From Acipenser ruthenus (taxonomy: Eukaryota; Chordata; Actinopteri; Acipenseriformes; Acipenseridae): 64,000 nucleotides of DNA. The stretch covers positions 10,922,897-10,986,896 of the forward strand of contig NC_081209.1 in assembly GCF_902713425.1 (NCBI RefSeq), given 5' to 3'. Shown here in pieces: positions 24,255 to 35,500 of the stretch. Numbering within the stretch: the first letter of the stretch is position 1; the number at the start of each line of letters is the position of its first letter. The position numbers and the translations under genes are program-made. The notes under the pieces are model-generated. The model was not told the origin of the DNA, did no database searches, and saw nothing but the letters and a program-made list of their open reading frames with translations.

Positions 24255-25735
24255 TTACACTCGGTGAGGATTCGGTCAATCGCCGAGAGGAAAAAAAAAT
24301 CGGGATTTGAGCATTTACAAATTAGCAAAGAACGAAATGAAATGTTAATTTGGTCTTTGAGTAAATTATGTTGTTCAAATTGCGAATATTGAATGAACAG
24401 GAAATCCGTAAATTTCATTTATGAGAGACACGTCATAGATTTATTATTTAAGTATTTATTATTTATGCAGGAAGTTAGCACAACCAATTTAGCAGGATAG
24501 TGACCTCAAACACTCAACTTCAAGCGAATTTGAAATAGCGTTTGTAATGTTCTCGCATTGTTATTTAGAAATTACCGTTTTTGAGGAAACAACTAAAAAA
24601 AGCAACATTATTCATATTATAAGACTATTGTATACAAAGTATTTAAACTGCAAAATCAAATGTCTAAACACGTTCGTCTAATCACTGTTTTATAAGAGAA
24701 AGAAAGAAAGAAAAAATATGCTAATTGAACGTTTAATGTTCTCATAAATTATAGAAAGCGGTGAACTACCACTTTTTAGAAAACGGGGTATGCAGACCCC
24801 ATCAGCACCAGACAGTGGCTTGTGGAATAAAGACGGAGACTGCTTGACAACAAGAAACCCTTCTTAAATGTTTTTATTTTAGATGATGACAACTTTGGTA
24901 AATGAACATTTTCAAAATAAACCATATTGAGAGCACTGAGCTTCTGAGCCTCGTTTTATAACACCGTTTTAATTGTTTAGATAACAACAGTCAGGTCAAA
25001 TTAGGAGGCTGTGTGGTCCAGTGGTTAAAGAACTAGGCTTGTAACCAGGAAGTCCCCGGTTCAAATCCCACTTCAGCCACTGACGCATTGTGTGACCCTG
25101 AGCAAGTCATTTAATCTTCTTGTGCTCCGTCTTTCGGGTGAGACGTAGTTGTAAGTGACTGCAGCTGATGAATAGTTCACACACCCGAGTCTCTGTAAGT
25201 CGCCTTGGATAAAGGCGTCTGCTAAATAAACAAATAATAATAATAAATTAAAGTAGTTCAATCAAATTAGATACATATAAGAAACCATAATGAGAGCTCA
25301 TTAAAAAAATCCCAGTTTAGATATAGAAACATAGGCCTACACATCACTGTATTTGTATTTGTTTTTGCAAGACGTGATGCTGTGGCATTTAGAAGTGCGT
25401 TGCACGCCCTCGCGCACAGAAGCACTTCTTTGTTTGACAGAAGTTGTTGCACTTGAAAGAAATGGAGCCTTGAATCCTCAAAATCCGTTCATGAACTGTG
25501 CATTTTCTCAAAGCACATTCACCAATTTGATTATATCTCTTTACTCAAAGACCGAAGAAGCTGTCTCTTCTTTTATGTTTCTATCTTTGCTTGTTTGATA
25601 TTTTCCATTTTGCACTTTGACCAAAATAATTTGCTCAAAGACCGAAATAACCTTGCATTTCGTTCTTTGATAATAAATGCTCAAATCACGAAATGTTATT
25701 TGTGTCAGCGACTGACCGAATCGTGACTCTGACTG
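24255..25735. mobile_element. Element L, second copy
   Basis: This is the mirror image of 2205-3680 with both long inverted ends and the same internal SINE. The 24069-24254 piece beside it is plain AT-rich spacer with no gene. Confidence 0.6.
25004..25244 (+). mobile_element. SINE type A in element L
   Basis: This is the sense-strand copy of the SINE at 2694-2933: A-box-like GTGGTCCAGTGGTT, B-box-like GGTTCAAATCC, tail GTAAGTCGCCTTGGATAA. It is flanked by AAATTA repeats (24998-25003, 25245-25250). Confidence 0.8.
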
Positions 25736-25739
25736 TAAC

Positions 25740-26218
25740 ATGTTCATACAGAAGCAGCTTGAGAAAGTAAGAAATGAACGTTTTCTTTACATTAAATATA
25801 TTGCTTAATTGTAGGCTGGTCTAGGTTTTTTTTGTTTGTTTGTTTGTTTGTTTTAACATCAGTCCCTTGTCGCTGTGGATTGAATGTAGAAACATATTGT
25901 AGCCTTGCGATCTCGGTTAATGCAGGCAGGCGCACACATGTAAATAATTGCGCTGTATAAATAAGTTCAATGTGAACTCCAGCAACGAAACCTGGAGTGT
26001 TAACAAGGCAATAAGGTCTTCCCAATTTTTTAACTAATGTTAACTGTTGAGTGTTTTTTCTGGAGTGTGCGTGGTATAGGCAGGCACCCACGCAATGGCA
26101 CAACTCCTCACACCTGTGTCAGTGGTCCACTCAGTGTAAATTGCCAAATCACTCTAATTAATGTCACTAGAAAAGCACCTGGACGGTATTGTTTGGTAGG
26201 TAACTGTTGGTTTGAAAG
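25740..26218 (+). promoter_or_regulatory. 5' flank/promoter of ZP-e
   Basis: This is the mirror of the ZP-a flank. CACCTG is present about 105 bp upstream of the ATG (near 26110-26115), with a second CACCTG near 26177-26182. No other gene is visible. Confidence 0.4.
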
Positions 26219-26802
26219 ATGATGGCAGTGTTGTTGTGGAAATATGTCGTGTTTGCGCTTTGCTGTGTACCGTTTGCTGCACCACAGGAAGGTAATGTGG
26301 GCTACTGGCGGGGTTAGTGTGTTTTGTGTCTTATGTTTTGGTAGCACTGACTGTACCGGTACATAATGTTGGTGTGTTAACCTACTCGTTTTACTGCTAT
26401 CCAGACATTATGTCCTTTTGTGGAACACTTAGTAGTGCGTATTTGGTTATTTTAAAGAGTATTCAGGTACAAAATTAAACCTTTCATTACATGAACCCTT
26501 TAACAAAATAGTTGTATGTTCCGCTTTATTCCAAACCCGTTTCTCCTGTAGCTGTGAGTACAGCCTGCGGCGTGGACTCGGTGGCTGTGAGGGTGTTGTT
26601 GGATTACTCTCGATCGGCGTTGCCTCTGGACCCGAGTGGCCTCCTGCTGGGACCCTGTCCTCCATCCAGTAGCAGCGCCGGTAATAACCCGGGTTCGCGC
26701 CGCCCTCCGCCTGTGTGTGGATTGCCTCGCCCTGTGTGGTGCGTTAATCGAGATCGGTACAATTCAGAATTCAGCTATATTCATATTCAGAATGGTATTT
26801 AA
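26219..26802 (+). pseudogene. zp3-like: ZP-e: orphan exons 1-2 of a ZP3-like gene
   Basis: Exon 1 is 26219-26291 (donor GTAATG). Exon 2 starts 26552 after TTCTCCTGTAG and matches ZP copies to 26688, then continues in frame through non-ZP DNA to a stop at 26800-26802. The predicted spliced product is the same 107 residues as ZP-a. It ends in a Pro/Arg-rich and Cys-containing tail (PGSRRPPPVCGLPRP...). No exons 3-10 follow; element X and transposons do. It sits about 4 kb downstream of ZP-d in the same orientation. Confidence 0.85.
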
Positions 26803-27277
26803 TACATTGTCGGTTTCAGTATTTCTACAATTGTTAACACAAATATTTTGAAATAAGCAAATAAAATGGCAGAGACGTTCATTGCCCGTTCTCAGACATT
26901 ATTTGTGTATTTCTGAAGGTATGTCTTTTGATAAGGAAATAATGCATGCAGTATACTGCCATTTAAATGCACTGTTTTATGATTCTAAGGTCGATACTTA
27001 CGGTATCACTGAACTTACAAGTAGCCTGTCCGAGCAAAAGTAAAAACAATAAAATGAAAACATGTTTAAAATATCCAATGCCTTTTCTACATTGAGTGAT
27101 TTTGATTTAATCGGTAATTCTCGTAATTTTCAAAAAAAAAAAAAAAACTTGATTACACCCCCGTTCATTTTTTACGTTCTCATAGCTGCGTCTATATGTA
27201 TACAGTATGCACCAATGGTATTGTGTGCAATTGCCTTTCTTGTCTACTAATAACGTGCAAACTATAAAAAATACATA
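26803..27277. repeat. Single arm of element X
   Basis: This is the mirror of 657-1135: 'gtgttaacacaaatattttg'-like core, 'gcctgtccgagcaaaagtaa' near 27026, then AT-rich sequence to the Tc1-B insertion at TA 27276-27277. I see no gene. Confidence 0.5.
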
Positions 27278-30200
27278 CAGCTCTGGAAAAAATTAAGAGA
27301 CCACTGCAAAATTATCAGTTTCTCTGGTTTTACTATTTATAGGTATGTGTTTGGGTAAAATGAACATTTTTGTTTTATTCTATAAACTACTGACAACATT
27401 TCTCCCAAATTCCAAATAAAAAAAAGGAAGGAAAAAGTACAAACTATTCCTGGAAAGTCTAGACGGCAGCAGGAGATTGAACGCTTGGTTAGAGAAAGGA
27501 GACAGCTGAGGAACCAATGGAGAAGAGCAGAACAAAGTCAGAAGGAGGGACTCAATCTCTTACAAAGGGTCATAAAAGATAAGCAGAGCTGAGCGCCTAC
27601 GGAAACGCTACAAAAAGAAGGAGCGTGCGAGAGCTAACTTTTATAAAGACCCATTCAAATTTGTAAAGAAGTTATTCACCAGTGAGAAGAATGGCACACT
27701 AAAAGCATCTAAGGTCGAGCTGGAGAGATATTTGGAGGAAACACATACAGATTCAAAAAGGCAGGAGCCTATGTCAATTCCATCAGACATCCCACCTATC
27801 AATCCACCAGAATACCAAATGGAGGACTGTGCACCTAAGTGGAAAGAAATAGAGCAAGCTGTGAAAAAAGCAAGGGCTTCATCATCTCCAGGGCCTAATG
27901 GAGTTCCGTACAGAGTGTTCAAGAGCGCTTCAGGAGTTCTACGAATTCTGTGGAAATTGATGAAAGTGGCATGGGAAAAACAGGTTGTACCAAGAGCATG
28001 GCGCCGAGCAGGTGGAGTCTTTATACCTAAAGAAAAAGATTCTACAAGCATCAGTCAGTTTCGTCCCATTTCCCTATTAAACGTAGAAGGCAAGATTTTC
28101 TTCAGCATTATTGCTCAGAGATTGTCATCTTCAGAATTCAGCACTACATGGCAATGCCTAGAGGTTGGAATAATGGCAGGATGCACCATTTCTCCACTGG
28201 CTTTTACCATGGCAATGGAAGTAATCATTAGGGCATCAAAATGGGTAGTAGGAGGAGAGCGCTTGGCTTCTGGAATGTGACTACCACCAATTCGAGCATA
28301 CATGGATGACATGACAACCATGACTACAACAGTAGCCTGCACTAATCGATTATTGGGCAAGTTAACCAATAACATTGAATGGGCACGAATGCAATTCAAG
28401 CCCACTAAATCAAGGAGCATCTCTATAATTAAAGGCAAAGTAGTAGATAAAACATTCTTCATTAATGGTGAGGCAATACCAACAGTGTCTGAGAAGCCAG
28501 TGAAGAGTCTTGGGAGATGGTACGACGGGGATCTAAAGGACACAGTTCGTGTGGGAGAAGTTAGACAACAAGCAGTGGAAGGGTTGAAGAGCATAGACAG
28601 CTGCGCTCTACCAGGTAAACTAAAACTCTGGTGCTTTCAGTTTGGTCTACTGCCGAGGTTGCTGTGGCCACTGACTGTGTACGAGGTTTCTTTGACAACA
28701 GTAGAGAAGCTGGAAGCTTTAATCAGTTCATACATCAGGAAATGGTTGGGAGTTCCACGCTGCCTCAGCAGAGTGGGACTTTATGGTAAAGGAATACTGC
28801 AGCTACCAGTCTCTGCTCTAACCGAGGAGTTTAAGTGCGCCAAGGTCAGACTGGAAATGACATTAGTAGAGTCACGCGATAAATGCGTAAGGGAGGCAGC
28901 ACCTGTGTTGAAAACTGGAAGAAAGTGGGCGGCAAAGAAAGCTGTGGAAGATGCAAAGGCTGCCCTTCGAATTGGTGATATCATGGGGCAAGTTCAGCAT
29001 GGAAGAGGGGGTCTTGGTTTCAGTTCAGCTCCTCCTACATGGCACAAGGCAGCCCCAGCTCAAAGGAGGAAGCTGGTAGTCAACGAGGTGCAAAAGCAGG
29101 AGGAGAGGATGAGGTGTATAAATGCCATTTCCCAGGCCAAGCAGGGAGAATGGATGAGATGGGAGAGTGTGGAACAACGCAAGATTGGCTGGCAAGACCT
29201 ATGGTCAATGGAACAGAGCAGGATCAGTTTCCTCATCAGGTCAACACAGAACCTAAACCTCTGGGTAGGAGAGGATCCCTCATGTCCTTTGTGTTCATTA
29301 CCTGCAACATTAAGGCACATTTTGCCAAGGACGGTTTACTTGGCGCCATGACCAGGTGCTGCGATGTTTGGCCTTAGCATTGGAAGACAAGCGTAACATG
29401 ACCAATAAGTTGTCACCTGTTCCATCAAAACATTACACACAAAAGACAACATTCCTCCACCCAGGAGAGCAACCACCAAGAAAAGGTGTTAAAACCAATC
29501 CTCGCCCAGGACAACTGGAAGCTGCTAGAGACTGGAAAATGCTGGCAGATGTTGGTCAACGGCTTATTTTTCCACCTGAGATTGCCACCACTAGCCTTCG
29601 ACCAGATATTGTCTTGTGGTCTGGATCAGCACGCCTTGTTCACCTGGTAGAGTTAACAGTGCCATGGGAGGATGCTGTAGATGAGGCGTATGAGAGGAAG
29701 AGACTGCGATATGCTCAACTAGCCACTGAAGCGGAACAGCGAGGATGGAGAGTTCGGGTTTACCCAGTGGAAGTGGGTTGTCGAGGATTTGTGGCACACT
29801 CTACAACCCGGTTTCTCAGAGACGTCGGATTCAGTGGCCAAGAGTTGCGTCGCACAGTGAAGAACTTATCTGAAGCAGCAGAGAGGAGCAGCAACTGGCT
29901 GTGGTTGAGACGGAAAGATTCTGGCTGGGGATCTCAAGCACAATAGAAAGAAAGAAACGCTGATGTACAGGTAAGTAAGCTGGGCTGAGTTGAGTGGGGG
30001 ACGGAGGGGGGTGATGCTGGGAGGCCAGAATCACCGTCGAGCCCTCTTGAGGTGTCGTGGGCTAGTCGACGAAACACTGAGGATGGAAGGTGCCCACTTG
30101 AAAACCCCAGAGATGTACCCTACTTAGCTCAATCCAGACGGTTGTCATGCTGATGCGCTGGGGAGGCCGCACTTTGGTTGATCCCCGGAGCCAGCATCGC

Positions 30201-30935
30201 AGCCGTCGTGTGTGCTGATGCGCCAGGGAGGCAAAATAAGCTGATCCCTGGAGCCAGCATTACACTTCAGCCATTAACACCAGACAGAAGGATATCTACA
30301 TCATCATATGGAAGGAAACGTAAATGGATGGAGACACATATGGATCACATTAGTTTACTGTAAAGCTACGTCTTAGTTGGTGCTTATCTTGGCGAGAGCC
30401 GAGTTCAAATCAGCATGAAGTTTTAACATCTACTCTCGTGTAATGGAAATCTTGTCATTTAGAGCATTTATTTGCAGAAAATGACAACTGGTCAAAATAA
30501 CAAAAAAGATGCAGTGTTGTCAGACCTCGAATAATGCAAAGAAAATAAGTTTATATTCATTTTTAAACAACACAATACTAATATTTTAACTTAGGAAGAG
30601 TTCAAAAATCAATATTTGGTGGAATAACCCTGATTTTCAATCACAGCTTTCATGCGTCTTGGCATGCTCTCCACCAGTCTCTCACATTGATGTTGGGTGA
30701 CTTTATGCCACTCCTGGCGCAAAAATTCAAGCAGCTCGGCTTTGTTTGATAGCTTGTGATCATCCATCTTCCTCTTGATCACATTCCAGAGGTTTTCAAT
30801 GGGGTTCAGGTCTGGAGATTGGGCTGGCCATGACAGGGTCTTGATCTGGTGGTCCTCCATCCACACCTTGATTGACCTGGCTGTGTGGCATGGAGCATTG
30901 TCCTGCTGGAAAAACCAATCCTCAGAGTTGGGGAA
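27278..30935 (-). mobile_element. Tc1-like element B, split by a LINE and cut by a SINE
   Basis: The left end CAGCTCTGG lies at 27278 beside TA. The element continues to about 27425, is interrupted by the LINE, and resumes near 30447. The minus-strand frame 30866-30609 gives 85 C-terminal transposase residues with [12 protein letters not shown] (DD34E Glu region) and ending ENQGYSTKY. Further minus-strand homology continues to about 30935, where a SINE replaces the rest. It is a second Tc1 family, distinct from element A, and a dead remnant. Confidence 0.75.
27425..30447 (+). mobile_element. R2-group (HERO-like) LINE, internally deleted
   Basis: Order of parts: basic N-terminal segment (27.44-27.73 kb, with a frame change near 27.58 kb); RT fingers SSPGPNGVPYRVFK and FRPISLLNVEGK (to 28130); RT motif B AGCTISPLAFTMAME; catalytic YMDDM near 28300; RT thumb. 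A CPLCSLPATLRH zinc-knuckle part lies near 29.28 kb. The restriction-like endonuclease (29356-29946) has RPDIVLW and LVELTVPWED. About 100 codons including RT motif A are missing between 28130 and 28140. There is an in-frame TGA at 28278-28280 and a frame change near 29.33 kb beside a lost stretch that should hold the last zinc ligand. The 3' UTR (29946-30447) has two partial tandem units around 30150-30265. It is inactive. The clade is assigned from memory of fish RLE-LINEs; HERO is likely, NeSL or R4 less so. Confidence 0.8.
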
Positions 30936-30936
30936 C

Positions 30937-31178
30937 AGTTAGGGCTCTGGACTCTTGACCGAAGGGTTGTGGGTTCAATCCCCAGTGGGGGACACTGCTG
31001 TTGTACGCTTGAGCAAGGTACTTTACCTAGATTGCTCCAGTAAAAACCCAACTGTATAAATGGGTAATTGTATGTAAAATAATGTGATATCTGTATCATG
31101 TAAAATAATGTGATATCTTGTAACAATTGTAAGTCGCCCTGGCTAAGGGCGTCCGCTAAGAAATAAATAATAAATACC
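30937..31178 (+). mobile_element. SINE type B
   Basis: It begins at 'agttagggctctggactctt', has B-box-like GGGTTCAATCCCC and the GTAAGTCGCCCTGGCTAA tail with AAT repeats. A ~27 bp internal block (aaaataatgtgatatct region) is duplicated at about 31075-31120. It truncates Tc1-B. Confidence 0.85.
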
Positions 31179-32515
31179 AACATGGGCGTCCAACAGGAAA
31201 GTGTTAGCTGCCCAATGCAGCAACACAATGGATTTGCTGTACAACAAAACTGTCTCCAGGGGGAGCCAGCTTAATCCATCATTTCTACTGAAGATACCTT
31301 TCTGCCTCCAGCCCCAATTTTAATATACAGGGATCCATCCAAGAAGGAGCATCCTGCACCATGTAGGGATCTCCCAAAATTCTGGGATTCAATGAATTAG
31401 AGATACTGAAACACGGACATCAAACCTGTTCATTTTCACATATAAATCCAGGATTTCTCAAATTCTATTGACTTCCCACGTAGGTGGAAAACAAACAAAC
31501 AAAAACCTGGGGGAGTTAATGCAATAAACAGGGAACGTGGAGCTTGATCACCGAGGAGTGTTTGTCAGGCTCAACAGCACAGCTCCAGGTTCAATTGAAT
31601 TGCACCATCAGACTCAAAGATATGTTCCCCACCACCTTTGCTTGGCAATATGTCTGTAGTCTTGCAACTCACCCAACAGGAGTTTGTGCTTTGAACAATG
31701 ATTGAGGTTTTCACACTGAACGCTTGGTCCCAGAACATGTGTTTCACCAATTTCTTTTCTTCCACTTTGACGTTTGTTTTGGTCCCCAAAGAGACTATTT
31801 ATGAACAATTTTACAGCTATATTGGATAGTTTAAATTTGCTTGTCAATTTTACAGTCCTAGTTAAATCCCCTGCAGCTAATTGACAGTGCAGCCCAGAAG
31901 CCTATTTAAAATAAATTAAAAAAAAAACAAAAAAAAAACACACACATGCATCCATTCAGTTACAAGATAAGTGAGCAAGAGGTATAGAGATGACCAGAAG
32001 GATACATTACATACAAGGGGTTGAAATGGAAGGAATTTATAATGGTCTTTCAAACTAGCAAGAAATGGAGTTGAAAATTGCACCAGTTAACAGGTCCAGC
32101 AACATTTCTCCCTGCACAGAACTACAAAACCAAATTGAACGCTCTCCCAGCTAATGTTGAGGTATATAAGTACCCAGGTAAAGTATCAGACACCATTAAA
32201 TATAGTGTCTCCCCCCCCCCCCCACAAAAATAAATAAGCCACTATTTCTCCAGTGCCCCTGGAGGCTATCTGCCCAGTACAGATTAATGCCCAATCAAAC
32301 TTAGTTAGCCAGCCCAGCTTTACTGGTTTTGTAGAATAACTTTCACTTAATGCTAAATGTAAATTTACTAAACTAAAAATAACAGAAACCCTGTTGTGCA
32401 AGGGGAGCAATTATCTGGCAGAAAGATGTTGGATGCCCTAAAAACAAACTCAGGATAAAAAAATGTTACTCAGTGGCAGAAATCTCACAGGACAGGAGGG
32501 TCTTTATGTATCCAT
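31179..32515. other. 3' flank of ZP-f, no gene
   Basis: This flank is shared with ZP-g (43758-45050) and ZP-h (51280-51561). At about 31440-31448 it carries the uninterrupted 'cacatataaatccagg', the empty version of the site where Tc1-A sits beside ZP-b, ZP-d and ZP-h. A poly-C run lies at about 32210-32222. No gene is seen. Confidence 0.6.
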
Positions 32516-32538
32516 TTTATTTCGCAACATACAAGAAA

Positions 32539-35500
32539 TCAGAAATGCCTTGCTGGCGAGCTGCTGGAAACCGTGCCAACTGCTGTGTGCATTTCATCAA
32601 CGGGGACAGGAACGAGGAGCTCCCTGCTGGACTTGGAGAAGAGTCTGGGATGATGCCACATGCACATGTAGTAGCCCAGAGACAGGGCTCCCAGGACAGC
32701 CATCAGGAGCAGGGGAGCAGCCAGGACAGGCAGCCAGGCCAGAGCCTGCTGGGGCTCTGGGGAGGAGAGCAGGAGGAAAGCGTTAGGAACAGGAAGGGCT
32801 CCCAGTGCAGCTACTCTACAGTGCCCAGGAGCAGTTTCAATGAGGGTCTGTTACTTTAGGACCTGCAGGGAGGCACACTAGAGTGAAGTTACGGTTATAT
32901 GCCGTGGACTGGAATGGGTTTTGGTAGAAATTGTACAATGCAGGTTCAGGCAACATGACTGCAAGGGAACCTGTAGTGTAAAGATGAAAGTTAATGCCAT
33001 GCAAACCAAGTGCACACAATTGGAGACTGCAGACTGAGCTCACCCTCCAGTGACAGAGCAGGGCTCCTCTGGTAGAATTCCTGGCTTCCAGCAGACAGCT
33101 CTTCAGGAAGGATCCTCAGGGGTCCCAGCACTGCAGTGTGCCTCAGTCCCTCTTCAGCTGCTCAAGAGAAAGGGAGCCTGGTTAGAAAACAGGACCTGTT
33201 GCTTTACAGCATGCAGGACCAGTCACTACACCAGGGGGCAGGCCAAGAGGGTGCTGGATGAAAACTACCCAAGAGAAGCAAAACTGATGGCAACAGGCCA
33301 TTGAGCAGAGTACCAGCAAGCAGCCTCTGGTTGGGAGGGGGAATGGTTCTTTTGCAATACAGGCTCTGGCAGACCTATTTGAGCATGCTTTGTTGGCTGC
33401 CATCCATTTTAAAAGTCACTCACCATAGAAGTTAAAATCGTACCAAAAAAAAAATTATATATAATTATATATATATATAAAACCCCACCTGTGTAAACTA
33501 TATAGAAAGTAGAATTCGTACCCGTGTCCCTCCTCTTCCTCAGATTGCAGTTTAAGGTACAGCAGCTGCACACAGAGTTCCGACCAGGGTTATCCAGGAG
33601 CTCCCAGCTGGAACACAAGAGCAGGACACTGAACCCAAAGACACAGCAACAGACTTCTACACAGAGCAGTATAATGAAGTTGGTTTCCCCACTCCCACCC
33701 AGTTACTAGCATTTCAATGAAATGGGGGGGGGGGGGGGGGGTCCCTGTGTCTGCTGGGTCTCACTTAAATCAAACCATTATTTGAACCAATGTGCTTAAA
33801 CCTTTAATTGTCTTCATCTCTTAAAAAAAGCACCAATTAAGTTACTTCAAAATTGTAGTTGGCTTAAAGGCCTAATTAAGGAATTGAGAACCAAACCACA
33901 CACACGGGTCCCCCAGGACCAGGAAACCCCACCTTAGGGACATGTGCACACACCTCATTTCCTCCAGTTACCAACAACTGCAAGAACACATTTCAATAAT
34001 TAACCACACAACTGCAAGGAGGCACAGAACTGATTGTGTCCCTGTGGTGTTGGTTAACTGGACCTCACAGCCCCTGCACCCCTTCTACAGAGAGCAGCCT
34101 CAGCAGGGTCCAGTCCTTACCTCCTGGTTCTCTGGTTGAAGGAACAGGCTTTCTTGGTGGGGTCATTGAGCTGGGCAGGGTCCCAGGCCAGCAAACGGCA
34201 ATGGATATAGACCTAGAAAATAATTTGATAAAGGAACACTAATAAAACTAACATTTGCTCTAGAAACCAAATTGTTTACAAAAAGGTTATGCACATTACA
34301 AGCACCACATCAGATACTGAAAGAATTCATTAAACAAGTAGAGAATCTTGGTAACTAGCTGCCCTGAGACTTCCAATACAACAGATTAACCCATCAAATA
34401 CTCACATCTGTATTCAGTTGTGTAAACCTGAAGGCCTGGACAACCAGACGGATCTCAGAGGTCTGGACTCTGGGCAGAAACCTGGAGTTACCAGCCTGTC
34501 CGTCTACAAAGCATCTGCAAGGAGAAAGAGCACTGAGCAAGGGGAGGCACTGGCCAGGACTCGGGGACTGCAGACAACCACCAGAAGAAAGGAGCGAGCA
34601 AGACTTCCTGTGTTCCAGGGAGACTTCCTGTACAAAATTACATTCCAACCCTTTGTGTGCACTAGTGGAAAGTTTGAACTTAACTTGGGGCTGGTTTCCA
34701 CAAATCATGGACATCTTACCTAAATTAAAGCCCAGCTACAATCTATGCCTTCCCAGTTTAGTTCAGCTGAGGTTTTGCCATGTTCACAAAGCTGACCATT
34801 TAACACCCATTCCTAAATCCAAGCAGGACTGTGCTCCCAAGTGCTAAACATTCAGATTTAAATTTTGCCTTTACTACACAGCTTGCAGTGAATATCTACC
34901 CGTGGTTGGTGATGAGCGGGTAGGTCTGGCTTGAAGGGCTCAGCTCTGGAGTGCTGGCAGCAACACACTCTTCCATGTAGACCATCAGCGGCATGTGGAA
35001 TTGCTGCTTCACTGCAGCCGCGATGTTGATGAGGGACCCCAGGAAGAACAGACTTGAGGTGCGTGGGGCTGAGAAGTCATCTGTGACATCAAGGAGAGGA
35101 GCATGAGAACAGAAACCCACCCAACTCATCTCACTAGCCAGCACAGAGCAGTATTGACCAGCACCACAGAAATAGATCAAAATATTGTTCTACTTGACTA
35201 GAGGAAGTGACCCAATGAGCACCACAGGCTGCTCTCCCTGCCAGGTTAGGGTTGCACTGGACACCTTTCTAAGCCAATAGACCAAGTGTACATTGCAGGA
35301 CAGCAAACTCACCATTCATAATCCCCATGGTAAACTCCAGCTTCCCAAACCCATAGGCATCCCCAAGTGCAGGGTTATACACTGGAGGAGTCCATCCAGC
35401 AGGTCTGGAGAACACAGGTAGAAAGCTTTAGATAGAACAGCAACACACCAAAACAATTTGCATTCAGCAGAAGACACCGAATTGTAAACAATTTATTGGC

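Noticed and set aside
27641-28051. Minus-strand open frame of 136 residues (also 8-292 on the plus strand)
   Set aside because: It is the opposite strand of the LINE reverse transcriptase, which has recognisable motifs in the sense frame.
28300-28320. YMDD motif suggesting a retrovirus
   Set aside because: The surrounding motifs and the downstream RPD/ELTVPWE restriction-like endonuclease identify an R2-group LINE; no protease, integrase or LTR is present.
30937-31178. Possible tRNA genes from A- and B-box motifs
   Set aside because: The boxes belong to tRNA-derived SINEs with a shared long tail and multiple copies; no cloverleaf with proper acceptor stem is evident.
32463-32859. Open frames on the plus strand over ZP exon 10 (also 5576-5914 and 53690-54158)
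   Set aside because: They are antisense to the membrane-helix exon, which has clear homology, splice site, stop and poly(A) signal on the minus strand.
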